A DNA stretch of 64,000 nucleotides, from positions 1-64,000 of the forward strand of contig NZ_JAAORD010000002.1 of assembly GCF_017696205.1 (NCBI RefSeq). The letters run 5' to 3'. Position 1 is the stretch's first letter. Each line of letters begins with the position of its first letter. This document shows positions 1-8,004 of the stretch, in pieces. The position numbers and the translations under genes are program-made. The DNA comes from Prochlorococcus marinus XMU1402 (GTDB lineage: Bacteria; Cyanobacteriota; Cyanobacteriia; PCC-6307; Cyanobiaceae). The notes under the pieces were generated by a model. That model had not been told where the DNA came from, ran no database searches, and saw nothing but the letters and a program-made list of their open reading frames with translations.

Positions 1-302
1 TTTAAAGCGATTCCGAAATCATAACCTGTTGTAAGGTTGTCATCGCGATCGTTACCACCGTCGTCGTCATAGAACATACCAGCGTAGAAGTTAGCGCTGA
101 ATGTTGCAGTTGTAGTTTCAGAAAAACTACCTGCTTCGATATTGTTCATTCTTGCTTCTAATCCGTCTACACGGCTGTTAGTAATAGCAAGTTGTTCAGC
201 AGGCGTGAAGTCACTAATAGTAACTTCGTTAGCTGTAGCAGACATAGGAGCTAGAAGACCTAATGTCGCAGGAGCTACAAGTAAGCTTTTAAATAGCTTC
301 AT
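1..302 (-). CDS. Porin-like outer-membrane protein, N-terminal part
   Basis: The gene runs off the left edge; the first 100 codons are visible. The N-terminus MKLFKSLLVAPATLGLLAP followed by SATANE is a clear signal peptide. A segment reading FTPAEQLAITNSRVDGLEAR follows, typical of the short coiled or SLH-like region before the beta-barrel of cyanobacterial SOM-type porins. An acidic DDDGGNDRDD stretch, as in surface or calcium-binding loops, comes after it. It probably forms an outer-membrane channel. The family is inferred from the N-terminus only, since the barrel lies outside the window. Confidence 0.7.
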   Translation of the reverse strand, partial: MKLFKSLLVAPATLGLLAPMSATANEVTISDFTPAEQLAITNSRVDGLEARMNNIEAGSFSETTTATFSANFYAGMFYDDDGGNDRDDNLTTGYDFGIAL

Positions 303-477
303 AAATTTCCTCACACGAAATTTAGAGTACACCTTAAGATAGTGCATTTAAGCAAGAAAAATCAAGTATTAAGTAGTACAGTTTTAGATAAATGTGACAC
401 TTTTTTAACCTAAACATTACTTTTTATTGGTAATTTCAAATATCTTGACTCAATAAATTAATAATTAATTTGAAAAT

Positions 478-645
478 TTAATTAGATTTTTTAGATATCT
501 TAAATGCGACTTCCTTAGTTTTATAGTTTTTTTTCTTGTTAGATCCCACTGAATCAACGTACCAACCGGAGGCAAGTCTAGTATCTATTTCTTCGTATGA
601 ACCAGCAAGGTTCATTTTTTTAATAGACTTTTTTTTATAATCCAT
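478..645 (-). CDS. Small basic hypothetical protein (55 aa)
   Basis: A 56-codon ORF that starts MDYKKKSIKKMNLAGSYEEI and ends KKSN. It is lysine-rich with a central ASGWYVDS segment and no membrane helix. Host-like codon use, an ATG start and an otherwise empty intergenic region support it being real. No function is recognised. Confidence 0.5.
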   Translation of the reverse strand: MDYKKKSIKKMNLAGSYEEIDTRLASGWYVDSVGSNKKKNYKTKEVAFKISKKSN

Positions 646-860
646 AACCTAATACTAATTAACCCTAATAAATATAGCATTAAAAAAAATTTTAACTTTT
701 AAGATATTTGAGTTAGGAAGACTAAAAAAAGATTATGTCTTTAAGAATTACTTATGCCCAATTCTTTAGAAAAAAGAAAAAAAAGATGATTTTTACCTCA
801 ACAAAAAAAATATTTAGTTATATTTTTTAAAACTTAAATACCTGAGGAGCACAAGGTTAA

Positions 861-965
861 ATGACTCAAATTAACTTTCTTGTAAATTCACTGCCTAGAG
901 ACTTAACTGAATTTGCCTTTTTCTTAATAGTTGGTTTCACTGCCGGATCTATTGGTTTAATTTAA
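861..965 (+). CDS. Very small membrane protein (34 aa)
   Basis: An ATG at 861 lies about 10 bases after a GAGG ribosome-binding site (CTGAGGAGC at 842-850). The peptide begins MTQINFLVNSLPRDLTEF and continues into one hydrophobic helix ending in GSIGLI. It resembles in size the single-helix accessory photosynthetic peptides, but no named family matches. A similar 34-residue protein lies at 23704. Confidence 0.55.
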   Translation: MTQINFLVNSLPRDLTEFAFFLIVGFTAGSIGLI

Positions 966-1076
966 ACTAAACAATTTTTTTAATACGAAGTCAAAATTTA
1001 GTTTTTGATTAATTTTTGGAATCTAACTACATAAAATATTTAAAATCCTTCCAAACTATATCGTTATTATGAATTT

Positions 1077-1589
1077 TCACATTTTTAATAATGATTCAAT
1101 AGGAAAATTAAATTTCGATCTTCCTCCCAAATTTATCAATTCAATTACTGTTAAAAATCCTTTAATTTGTTTATCATTTTTTGATAGTAGACTTGCAACA
1201 CACCCAACCGTTCCTCCAGTAGCAAGAATATCATCAATAATTGCGAAATTATTGAATTTATCTAGAGAACTTTTTTGAATCGAAAGAGAATCCTCTCCAT
1301 ATTCTAAATTGTAGTTTTGTTTTACTATTTCTCCTGGAAGTTTTCCAGGTTTTCTAGCGACAATCATTGGTTTTGAAGATATTAGAGAAACTGCAGAACC
1401 AAAAATAAAACCTCTAGCATCAATAGAAATTATTGCTTCAGAATTTTGAATAATTTTACTTGCACTCATACTCATAATTATTTCATTGAAAACTTTAGGC
1501 TCATGAAGAATTCCAAGAACATCTTTAAAATCGATTCCTTTTTCAGGAAAATCTTTATAGGTATTAATTAAATCTTCGAATTTTTTCAT
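1077..1589 (-). CDS. apt: Adenine phosphoribosyltransferase
   Basis: This type I phosphoribosyltransferase converts adenine and PRPP to AMP in purine salvage, in the cytoplasm. The 170 residues are the normal Apt length. The N-terminal FPEKGIDFKD, the RKPGKLPG loop and the PRPP-binding motif IIDDILATGGT (around residue 115) are all in place. It stands alone, pointing away from tRNA-Pro. Nothing is unusual in it. Confidence 0.96.
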   Translation of the reverse strand: MKKFEDLINTYKDFPEKGIDFKDVLGILHEPKVFNEIIMSMSASKIIQNSEAIISIDARGFIFGSAVSLISSKPMIVARKPGKLPGEIVKQNYNLEYGEDSLSIQKSSLDKFNNFAIIDDILATGGTVGCVASLLSKNDKQIKGFLTVIELINLGGRSKFNFPIESLLKM

Positions 1590-2051
1590 TCTTTAAATCT
1601 AATGATGAAGGTTAAAAATTAATTGCTTAAAGTAATAATATTATGAAAAAACTACATAAATTTATTATTTTCAAAATAAAGATGTTTTATTTTATTTTCA
1701 AATGATCTTTTTTGTAAAAAGATAGATTTAATAAATGTGAGGAAATAAGATTTTTATAAAAATTTGAAGTGTTAAAGAATGGTTCAGTCTCTCCTCGAGA
1801 CAAATCAATGAATTCATTAAGAAGATGAAAGATAGGACAAAAGACAAAAATCAAAAAAATCGAGCTCTTTAAAAAAATATCAATCCTTAGATAATTAAAT
1901 CTTTAATATGTTTCTGGAATAATTTATAAAAAAAGTTTTTTAGCTGCAAAAGTTAGCGGCGGTTAGCAAAACTAAATAAGATAATTAATCATTCATAATA
2001 TTTTATAAAAGGTCTTTTATAAAAGCTGCTTATGAATTAATATCTTATGAG
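1590..2051. other. Intergenic region upstream of tRNA-Pro
   Basis: About 460 bases without a convincing ORF on either strand. The sequence is AT-rich, with one small inverted repeat (GTCTC-TCCTC-GAGAC near 1785). It should hold the tRNA-Pro promoter, but no box is clear enough to call. Confidence 0.4.
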
Positions 2052-2125
2052 CGGGGCGTGGCGCAGCTTGGTAGCGCGGGTGCTTTGGGAGCACTAGGTC
2101 GCAGGTTCGAATCCTGTCGCCCCGA
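2052..2125 (+). tRNA. tRNA-Pro (anticodon UGG), island attachment site
   Basis: A complete cloverleaf. The acceptor CGGGGCG pairs with CGCCCCG, the D stem GCGC pairs with GCGC, and the anticodon stem GGTGC/GCACT encloses TTTGGGA (anticodon TGG). The T arm is GCAGG-TTCGAAT-CCTGT and the discriminator base is A. CCA is not encoded. The 3' half from the anticodon stem onward recurs eight more times downstream, so this is the founding integration site of the island. Confidence 0.97.
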
Positions 2126-2144
2126 CTCTTAGAATCCAAGTTAT

Positions 2145-2172
2145 AGACAGGTTTCCCAGCCTGTCTTTTTTA
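2145..2172 (+). terminator. Rho-independent terminator of tRNA-Pro
   Basis: The stem AGACAGG/CCTGTCT with an 8-nt loop is followed by a run of T. Equivalent hairpins with different but still complementary stem sequences follow several downstream tRNA fragments. Confidence 0.85.
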
Positions 2173-2185
2173 TTGGCTAAATTAT

Positions 2186-2218
2186 GTCCGCAGAAAAAAC
2201 GGACAAATAGCGGACAAA
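2186..2218. repeat. Module 1 left-end repeats (CGGACAAA x2)
   Basis: CGGACAAA occurs at 2200 and 2211, 11 bp apart, preceded by the inverted half GTCCG at 2186. The same octamer pair, again 11 bp apart, lies at the right end of this module (3297 and 3308). The arrangement is that of integrase or excisionase arm-type binding sites; that role is inferred. Confidence 0.7.
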
Positions 2219-2313
2219 AACCCTTTAAAGCGCATAAAAGATTAGATATTAATATCTTTTTTATTAGAAATGAGTTTACTTTTTGAGTTATTTTTAAAAC
2301 CTTTATTAGGTTT

Positions 2314-3210
2314 TTAATCAATAAAAGTATGATTATTTCTATCATTAAAAGAATCATTATCATTAACTTCTTTCTGAAAATCATCTGAATCAGCTAAATC
2401 AAATATCTGTTCTTCAATTTCACCGGATTCAGATTTCAAGGACATTTGCTCTTCTACCTCTTGAGCAATTTCTCTAAGAGACTCCTCGTTAATATAATTA
2501 GCTCTATCTTCCGCAGCATCTACAGCATTTTGATAAGCGTCTTCATCAGAAATATCAAAATAATTATTTTCTTTATCGTCTACTTCATCAATAGGAGAAA
2601 AAGGATTTTCATAATATTTCTTACTTAAATCATATTTGTTGTTTTCATCTTCAAATTCGATTTGTTGTATATCTAATTCATTCTTAGACGCTTGATCAAA
2701 TTCAGGTATTTCAAGACTTCCCTCAGAAATATTCTCAGATTCTTCCAACCATTTTTTATGTTTAATGAGACTTTTATAATCTTCAAAAGATTCATCAGAT
2801 TCAATTGTCAAAGCTTTATTCATAGATTTAACAATTACTTTCAAGCAACATTTAATATCCAAGTCTTTCCAAAAAGATTTTGCATCTTTGTATTCATAAG
2901 TTTTTGATCCTGAAGTCCCAAAAATCTCATTAAGATTGCTAAAAGATGATTCATATTCTTCAAATGCTTTCTGATATTCTTCTTTATTTATTGAATCACT
3001 TAAATAGTTTCTTAATAGTAATTCGCTTTCAATTTTTCTATAAAAATCTAAGATATGATTTAAGTGAGGTTTTTTATTATCAAAATTAAGAAGAGGATCA
3101 ACTTCAAAGCTGATTTTCTTTAATACATATTGTGTCGCTGGAGAATTATCAGATTCATAAGAAAAATTTCTCAAGAAATTAGAAAAAGCAATTTCAGATT
3201 TCAATTTCAT
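2314..3210 (-). CDS. Acidic hypothetical protein (298 aa), module 1 cargo
   Basis: This is the only gene between tRNA-Pro and the first tRNA fragment. The first half is mixed alpha-helical (LLNFDNKKPHLNHILDFYRK, KSFWKDLDIKCCLKVIVKSM). The second half, from about residue 150, is very acidic and probably disordered (FDISDEDAYQNAVDAAEDRA, EEVEEQMSLKSESGEIEEQI). There is no signal peptide, membrane helix or known catalytic motif. A soluble, perhaps DNA-mimicking or regulatory acidic protein is conceivable, but no family is recognised. Confidence 0.7.
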   Translation of the reverse strand: MKLKSEIAFSNFLRNFSYESDNSPATQYVLKKISFEVDPLLNFDNKKPHLNHILDFYRKIESELLLRNYLSDSINKEEYQKAFEEYESSFSNLNEIFGTSGSKTYEYKDAKSFWKDLDIKCCLKVIVKSMNKALTIESDESFEDYKSLIKHKKWLEESENISEGSLEIPEFDQASKNELDIQQIEFEDENNKYDLSKKYYENPFSPIDEVDDKENNYFDISDEDAYQNAVDAAEDRANYINEESLREIAQEVEEQMSLKSESGEIEEQIFDLADSDDFQKEVNDNDSFNDRNNHTFID

Positions 3211-3296
3211 AACTGATCAACAATCTTTATTTACTATTAAAAAGATAAAAAAATCTTAATTTATCCTACCTCAATAAAAAAATTTGTTTTTAATTA

Positions 3297-3315
3297 CGGA
3301 CAAATTGCGGACAAA
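3297..3315. repeat. Module 1 right-end repeats (CGGACAAA x2)
   Basis: CGGACAAA occurs at 3297 and 3308, the same octamer and 11-bp spacing as at the left end (2200, 2211). A further pair of CGCAA words 10 bp apart follows at 3343 and 3353. That pair is also found at the equivalent place in module 3 (7750, 7760). Confidence 0.7.
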
Positions 3316-3403
3316 TATATCAAACTTTATCTGGAGAAACAACGCAACATCACGCAAGAAATAAGTTATAGCTTAAAAACCTAGTGATGCTAATGGGGTG
3401 TGC

Positions 3404-3450
3404 GGTGCTTTGGGAGCACTAGGTCGCAGGTTCGAATCCTGTCGCCCCGA
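3404..3450 (+). repeat. tRNA-Pro 3' fragment 1
   Basis: Forty-seven bases identical to the intact tRNA from the anticodon stem to the discriminator A. The 5' half is missing, so it cannot be a tRNA. It marks the right boundary of module 1. Confidence 0.95.
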
Positions 3451-3480
3451 TTGACTTCTCACGATTCTTAAATAGTCCTT

Positions 3481-3499
3481 GGGCGATCCCTGGGCGATC
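3481..3499. repeat. Module 2 left-end repeats (GGGCGATC x2)
   Basis: GGGCGATC occurs at 3481 and 3492, 11 bp apart. The identical pair lies at 6526 and 6537, the right end of the same module. A TTGCAT direct repeat follows (about 3512-3527). Confidence 0.7.
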
Positions 3500-3574
3500 A
3501 TTTGCTATACCTTGCATAGCTTTGCATACTGCAACGCCCGCTAAAACAACTAAATAAGCAATATTAAACAGACC

Positions 3575-3618
3575 ATTGCTCCAATACTAAAAATTAAGAT
3601 CTACCCTTGCGAGTTAAT
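3575..3618. repeat. Dispersed 44-bp repeat, copy A
   Basis: The block begins ATTGCTCC, has the core ATACTAAAAATTAAG and ends CCCTTGCGAGTTAAT. Near-identical copies lie at 9769-9812 and, partly, at 30856-30890. Two of the three sit just upstream of minus-strand start codons, which suggests a portable promoter or leader. Confidence 0.65.
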
Positions 3619-3658
3619 AGTCTTTCAAAATAATCATTTTTTCATTTTAAATAGGTTT

Positions 3659-3991
3659 TTATTTATTAAATTTAAAACCCGAACCACAAGAACTTTTTGT
3701 CGCGCCTTTTGGAGTACTAATCAAGAATCCTCCTCCGGATAAATCCTGATAATGATCAAGTGATAGTTCATCTAGTAAACTTTTTTGAGATTCTGGAGCG
3801 TAGACAGTTAAGCCATCAGTTCTTGCAATCGGAATTCCTGATTTTTCCCAGATATTAACTCTCAGAAACATCCATCCATCATCAAGAATATCAGGTTGCA
3901 AATATAGGAATATTTCTCCAGGTGTACCACGATAAATTGATTGCCTGAGCAATTCATTTGAAGCAGCCTTGGTAATAGTTAAAGAACTCAA
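3659..3991 (-). CDS. HesB/IscA-like protein
   Basis: The 110 residues have the fold pattern of A-type Fe-S carriers: SLTITKAASNELLRQSI at the N-terminus, then GLTVYAPESQKSLLDELSLD and a C-terminal SSCGSGFKF. Canonical IscA/SufA proteins have three cysteines (one internal, two in CGCG). Here only the single C-terminal cysteine remains, so cluster binding like that of IscA is doubtful. It is divergent from the COG0523 operon next door (4186), with a Zur-like palindrome between them nearer the latter. A metal-related role fits the context. Confidence 0.75.
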   Translation of the reverse strand: MSSLTITKAASNELLRQSIYRGTPGEIFLYLQPDILDDGWMFLRVNIWEKSGIPIARTDGLTVYAPESQKSLLDELSLDHYQDLSGGGFLISTPKGATKSSCGSGFKFNK

Positions 3992-4131
3992 TTTTTAAAT
4001 ACACTTAGTACATAGATTAATTATTTTTTAATTCAATAACAAGCATTCCATAATGTTCTCACTTTATTAGCTGCGTAATTTCTCTGAATTTTTTTATTTC
4101 CTCTCATAAGAAATATCTAAAAACACAAACA

Positions 4132-4148
4132 AAAATGATTTTCATTTT
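4132..4148. promoter_or_regulatory. Zur/Fur-type palindromic operator
   Basis: AAAATGA-TTT-TCATTTT is a perfect 7-3-7 inverted repeat about 40 bases before the ATG at 4186. It resembles the cyanobacterial Zur box pattern TGA-N-AAT...ATT-N-TCA. The downstream gene is a COG0523 protein, a family often under zinc control. Zur as the regulator is inferred. Confidence 0.55.
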
Positions 4149-4185
4149 CATTTTGGTGTAAATTTTATACATCAGGTAGTTTTTT

Positions 4186-4968
4186 ATGAGTCAAACTTGG
4201 ATAATATCAGGGCCTCCAGGATGCGGTAAGACAAGTTGGATACTAAATACTTTTAAGAATCACTCTGGAAATTGTGGTTATGTACGTCTTGGCGGATATT
4301 CAGAAATTAATTTAGAGCAAGCAATAAATTCAAAAATTGATTTTGCTTTTTTGAAAGATCAAATTCCTAATTTATTAGATTTGTCAAGTTCAAAATTGCC
4401 CTTAGAGGTAGAGAAAGAGAATATTTTGATTATTATTGAATTTCCTCAATTTTTCATACCTAAATTTCAGGGTATTAGTGGTATTGATTTGAGAGTTATA
4501 AAAGAGCTTGAAATAAATAATCTTCAACCAAATAAATATTTGCATTTTGGCAGAGATCTAGAATTACCAATAAAGGATACTTTAGATTTTAAAGCAATTG
4601 AATCATGTAGTATTGACCTCAAAAAAAATATTTGGGATCCTGCAAGTTTAAATACTTTTTGGTTCGAATTAGTGAACGGTGCTTATGGAGACGTATATAG
4701 AGCAAAAGCATTAATGAACTTACCAGATGGTCGTTATATCTTGTTTAACTGGATATTGACTCAGAAAGGTTCTCAATATCAAACCTTAAATCAAGTTGCT
4801 CCTCTTAATGGAAGACCAGAAAGACACTCTGAAATTGTCATACAGGGGAAAAACTTAAACTTCCAATTAATAAAATCAACTATCAATAATTGCCTTCTTA
4901 GTGATGCTGTTCTAGAGCATCATCAAGCCACACTTAGAAATTCACAATTACAAACTTCTCGAAATTAA
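4186..4968 (+). CDS. COG0523/CobW-like P-loop metallochaperone
   Basis: A P-loop protein with Walker A GPPGCGKT near residues 9-16. Its C-terminal half matches the CobW-C region (GDVYRAKALMNLPDGRYILF). COG0523 proteins are GTPases that deliver or guard metals, often zinc or cobalt. The CxCC metal-binding motif usually found between the Walker motifs is absent. It is the first gene of a three-gene operon with two metallophosphoesterase-like proteins (7-nt gap to the next). A zinc-limitation role is inferred from the family and the operator. Confidence 0.8.
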   Translation: MSQTWIISGPPGCGKTSWILNTFKNHSGNCGYVRLGGYSEINLEQAINSKIDFAFLKDQIPNLLDLSSSKLPLEVEKENILIIIEFPQFFIPKFQGISGIDLRVIKELEINNLQPNKYLHFGRDLELPIKDTLDFKAIESCSIDLKKNIWDPASLNTFWFELVNGAYGDVYRAKALMNLPDGRYILFNWILTQKGSQYQTLNQVAPLNGRPERHSEIVIQGKNLNFQLIKSTINNCLLSDAVLEHHQATLRNSQLQTSRN

Positions 4969-4974
4969 TTAAAA

Positions 4975-5790
4975 ATGAATCAAGCTGTTATTTCATGTTT
5001 ACATGCAAATCTACCTGCAGTAGAAGCCGTATTAAAAGATATTGAATTACAAGGGATTACGAATATTACCTGCCTTGGAGATTTAGTAGGTTATGGTCCT
5101 CAACCTAATGAGGTTATTGAGTTAATCAAAGAGAAAAAAATTGCCACTTGTCAGGGTTGTTGGGACGAAGATGTAGTTGATGGATTAGATGCCTGCGATT
5201 GTAGTTACCCTTCTCAGATCGCTGAAAGGAGAGGTCATTTCGCTCATCAATGGACTACGGAAAAATTAACAAAAGAAAATAAGGATTTTTTAGCTAATTT
5301 ACCCTACTCAATTCGTAAAGATAAATGTCTTTTTGTTCATGGTAGTCCTAATAGTCAACATGAATATCTGCTGCCCGATATGGATGCATTCGCAGCTCTT
5401 GAGAGAGTTGAAAATGCCAAAGCCGAGATTCTATTTTGTGGACATACTCATCAACCTTATATACGTGAACTAGCAAATGGTTCAATTGCCGTAAAGGTCA
5501 AAAACAGTGGTTCGAAAGATATTCAAAAGAAAGAAATGAATTTGCCGATGCGAAGAATAGTAAATGCAGGTTCAGTGGGAGAGCCACGGCATGGAGGAAC
5601 TAAAGCTACTTATGTGGTTTATAACGACATCACTAATGACGTAAAAATTAGAGAAGTTGAATATGATATCGAACTTACCTGCAAAGCAATAATAAATGCT
5701 GGTCTTCCTCCGATTTTTGCATGGCGTTTAAAAAACGGATTTGAATTTGCCGAACGAGCTGAAGATGCTTCTCATGTTTGTGAAAGATGA
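4975..5790 (+). CDS. Metallophosphoesterase with altered metal ligands
   Basis: A calcineurin-like phosphoesterase of the YfcE/MJ0936-like group (271 aa). Motif II (CLGDLVGYGP, residues 33-42), FVHGSPNS and the distal CGHTHQP are normal. Motif I reads ISCLHANL rather than ISDIHGNL, and motif III reads QGCWDE rather than GNHD. Two acid/amide ligands are thus cysteine (C8, C62) and the catalytic histidine is tryptophan (W63). A thiolate-rich site, perhaps for zinc, or a non-catalytic metal sensor is plausible. It overlaps the next gene by 4 bases (ATGA). Confidence 0.82.
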   Translation: MNQAVISCLHANLPAVEAVLKDIELQGITNITCLGDLVGYGPQPNEVIELIKEKKIATCQGCWDEDVVDGLDACDCSYPSQIAERRGHFAHQWTTEKLTKENKDFLANLPYSIRKDKCLFVHGSPNSQHEYLLPDMDAFAALERVENAKAEILFCGHTHQPYIRELANGSIAVKVKNSGSKDIQKKEMNLPMRRIVNAGSVGEPRHGGTKATYVVYNDITNDVKIREVEYDIELTCKAIINAGLPPIFAWRLKNGFEFAERAEDASHVCER

Positions 5791-6509
5791 TAGAACGCTG
5801 GGCACTTATAAGTGGGTTAAAAGGGGATCTAGATACTTATGAACTTATTCAAAAAGATTTAAAAAAAACTCCTGGGAACATAACCCTCTTTGTTTTGGGG
5901 GATATGATAGGCCCTGAAAAAAACTGTAATAAACTTCTACACAGATTAATTAATCCAAAAAGTAATGATTTACAACCATGGTGCATATATGGTTGGTGGG
6001 AAGAACAAATCCTCTTAGAAAGTGGTTACCGTGGCAATCAAAGAGCTGAAGCTTTGAGAATAAATAAAGGTGAAGAAGTGGTCAAATCTCTAATAAATGC
6101 TGTTGATAAATCATTTCTTGATTGGATAGCAGCACTTCAATTTGGATTTGTTGAACTTGATTGTGGTTTAATTCACGGGAGCTCAAAAGATGTTGGCGAC
6201 GATTTAACATTAGATACCCCGCCATTAACACTCCTGGATAGACTTACACGTCTTCAAGTAAACAGATTATTTACTGCGAGAAGTACACAACAATTTCATT
6301 TGGAATTAACAGAGGGGATTCTTAATTCGGAAGTACACGATTTAACCGGAAATCATAAGAAGGAGCAGAAGGTTCCTCAAAAAGCTGTCATTGGTGTTGG
6401 AGCAGGCAAAAATTATACTCTCTATGATGTAGGGACTGATAATACTCAATTCGTAAGGGCTGGATATCAATCAGTAAAGAAAAAAAATGGATTTGGATTA
6501 CATTTTTAA
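5787..6509 (+). CDS. Degenerate metallophosphoesterase-like partner
   Basis: Translationally coupled to the preceding gene. The phosphoesterase layout is still visible: ALISGLKGDL (motif I place), LFVLGDMIGP (motif II), CIYGWWEEQI (motif III), GLIHGSS and GVGAGKNYTLYD. Most metal ligands are gone: D-H of motif I, N-H-D of motif III and the final GHTH. It is probably a non-catalytic paralogue forming a heterodimer or a sensor. The paralogy to the upstream protein is read from motif order. Confidence 0.68.
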   Translation: MIERWALISGLKGDLDTYELIQKDLKKTPGNITLFVLGDMIGPEKNCNKLLHRLINPKSNDLQPWCIYGWWEEQILLESGYRGNQRAEALRINKGEEVVKSLINAVDKSFLDWIAALQFGFVELDCGLIHGSSKDVGDDLTLDTPPLTLLDRLTRLQVNRLFTARSTQQFHLELTEGILNSEVHDLTGNHKKEQKVPQKAVIGVGAGKNYTLYDVGTDNTQFVRAGYQSVKKKNGFGLHF

Positions 6510-6525
6510 ACACTAGGTCGCAAGC

Positions 6526-6544
6526 GGGCGATCCTCGGGCGATC
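6526..6544. repeat. Module 2 right-end repeats (GGGCGATC x2)
   Basis: GGGCGATC occurs at 6526 and 6537, matching the left pair at 3481/3492. Directly before it, CACTAGGTCGCAAG (6511-6524) copies 13 bases of the tRNA variable and T-arm region, so an extra piece of tRNA sequence is trapped inside the module end. Confidence 0.7.
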
Positions 6545-6674
6545 AAATGCTTAACTTTGCAACACTTTGCTGCATATAAGACAATTCTTGAGACTCATTT
6601 TGATAACAAATATTTCAAACTAAAGTCATAGCCTCACTTCGTTCTCATGGGTGCTGTCGCATTTTGCTGATCGA

Positions 6675-6720
6675 GTGCTTTGGGAGCACTAGGTCGCAGG
6701 TTCGAATCCTGTCGCCCCGA
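6675..6720 (+). repeat. tRNA-Pro 3' fragment 2
   Basis: Forty-six bases identical to the 3' half of tRNA-Pro from the anticodon stem. It closes module 2 (3451-6674) and opens module 3. Confidence 0.95.
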
Positions 6721-6742
6721 CTCTTAAAAACCAAGTCATCCT

Positions 6743-6769
6743 AGCGAGTTACCCAGACTCGCTTTTTTA
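6743..6769 (+). terminator. Terminator after tRNA fragment 2
   Basis: The stem AGCGAGT/ACTCGCT with a 7-nt loop is followed by TTTTTT. It occupies the same place as the tRNA-Pro terminator at 2145, but with a changed, still fully paired stem. Confidence 0.8.
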
Positions 6770-6780
6770 TTGGAAATTAT

Positions 6781-6813
6781 GTCGGTTACTTCAGCCGACA
6801 AAAAGCCGACAAA
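6781..6813. repeat. Module 3 left-end repeats (GCCGACAAA x2)
   Basis: GCCGACAAA occurs at 6794 and 6805, 11 bp apart, preceded by the inverted half GTCGG at 6781. The same pair recurs at 7703 and 7714. Confidence 0.7.
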
Positions 6814-6939
6814 TGCCTGATTTTTCTTAGTTATTCATAGATATTCTGAGTTATTCAATACGACAATTACGAAATTAGAAAAACATTTTGAAGTTTTGGT
6901 GCAGATTTATCCTCTTTTTTTATCTATTAATCTTTTGAT

Positions 6940-7329
6940 CTAGTGCCAATTATTAATTGCACAAATAGATTTGAGGTGCTTCTTAGTTCTCCAAAGACAG
7001 TGAACCAATCTGCCACTTGGATTTTGGTATGGTTTTAGTCCTTGGTGCAGTCCATTTTCAATTCGTTCTAAATAAAAAGATGATCTTTCTTTTTGGTAAG
7101 GATAAACAGTAAGACTTTTGACGAATCCTTTATTACGAGGATCTATTTCTACATCACATGCTCCTAAAATTTCCCACTTAATACCCTCTCCAAGTCCACC
7201 TACTGCATATTGATTTGATGTCATTTGAAGACATGTAGTTTCTATAGGTTTTGAGAAATCAAATGGGTGAGCAACAACTGGTACTAAAAATTGAGAAATG
7301 ATATGGCTAAGAAATAAGAAGCGTTTCAT
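6940..7329 (-). CDS. Secreted hypothetical protein (129 aa)
   Basis: A signal peptide (MKRFLFLSHIISQFLVPVVAHP) is followed by a cysteine-containing domain (TTCLQMTS, GACDVEID, HCLWRTKKHLKSICAI) with four cysteines that could form disulphides in the periplasm. It starts immediately after the stop of the lipoprotein gene at 7330, so the two form a tight pair filling module 3. No family is recognised. Confidence 0.7.
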   Translation of the reverse strand: MKRFLFLSHIISQFLVPVVAHPFDFSKPIETTCLQMTSNQYAVGGLGEGIKWEILGACDVEIDPRNKGFVKSLTVYPYQKERSSFYLERIENGLHQGLKPYQNPSGRLVHCLWRTKKHLKSICAINNWH

Positions 7330-7617
7330 TTAATACTTAAATCTTTTTTTAATTTTGGTTGCACTTGGATCTTTAATTTTGTAAAAATCTGAATATTTAT
7401 AAATAATAGGTTTTATATTTATGTATTCAAATCCAAGAACTTGACTTGTTTCTTCCTCTTTACGACAATATCTAAATTTAAAGCTACTATTGCCTATTGC
7501 ATAATTAGGAACTTTATTAGACCATTCATTGCAAGCCTCTTTTGCTTCGTAATAAGATCCATATTTACAGCCTGTTAGCATTATCAGGGAAAGAGGTAAT
7601 AAATAAAATCTTTTCAT
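7330..7617 (-). CDS. Small lipoprotein
   Basis: The start is placed at MKRFYLLPLSLIMLTGC, giving a signal peptide with lipobox LTGC; the longer upstream reading adds 16 unlikely residues. The mature part is short (YYEAKEACNEW, RYCRKEEETSQV) with two further cysteines. It is probably membrane-anchored. It is followed without a gap by the secreted protein at 6940-7329. A GAGGG-TTTTAT-CCCTC hairpin overlaps its leader at about 7625. Confidence 0.75.
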   Translation of the reverse strand: MKRFYLLPLSLIMLTGCKYGSYYEAKEACNEWSNKVPNYAIGNSSFKFRYCRKEEETSQVLGFEYINIKPIIYKYSDFYKIKDPSATKIKKRFKY

Positions 7618-7702
7618 AAAAAAAGAGGGTTTTATCCCTCTAAGTTTAGATCGACTGTCAATCAATTAAATATTACATGGAATCGTTCCGAATATATAAA
7701 TT

Positions 7703-7722
7703 GCCGACAAATTGCCGACAAA
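7703..7722. repeat. Module 3 right-end repeats (GCCGACAAA x2)
   Basis: GCCGACAAA occurs at 7703 and 7714, identical in word and spacing to the left pair (6794, 6805). CGCAA words follow at 7750 and 7760, as in module 1. Confidence 0.7.
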
Positions 7723-7811
7723 TAATGCCCAATTTTTCAGGAGAAAATACGCAATACCCCGCAACTATTTAGACATGGTCTGTAGACATAGTGCCCAACT
7801 GGGCTTGTTAA

Positions 7812-7857
7812 GTGCTTTGGGAGCACTAGGTCGCAGGTTCGAATCCTGTCGCCCCGA
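7812..7857 (+). repeat. tRNA-Pro 3' fragment 3
   Basis: Forty-six bases identical to the tRNA-Pro 3' half. The flanking ACTCT...AAGTCATA that follows the intact gene is also kept, but the terminator stem here is degraded. Confidence 0.95.
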
Positions 7858-7930
7858 CTCTCTAAAACCAAGTCATAGAAAGCATTCTTAAGCTGTCTTT
7901 TTTATTTTGTAAGTAGTCTCATATTTAGAT

Positions 7931-8004
7931 TTGCCCCTCTAGTAGCCCCTCCTGAGCTATAGCTTGCTATTACTTGCACCTATTGGTGCTCCTTTTGCCC
8001 CTCT
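7931..8004. repeat. Module 4 left-end repeats (TTGCCCCTCTAGT)
   Basis: TTGCCCCTCTAGT occurs at 7931 and again at 7995, with AGCCCCTCCTGA at 7944. The latter 12-mer recurs at 8937, near the right end of module 4. Spacing is 12 bp and less regular than in modules 1-3. A proposed small ORF (8003-8128) ends inside the repeat. Confidence 0.5.

Noticed and set aside
2094-2384. Open frame on the minus strand across tRNA-Pro and the start of module 1
   Set aside because: It overlaps the tRNA and the real gene at 2314 and encodes low-complexity sequence.
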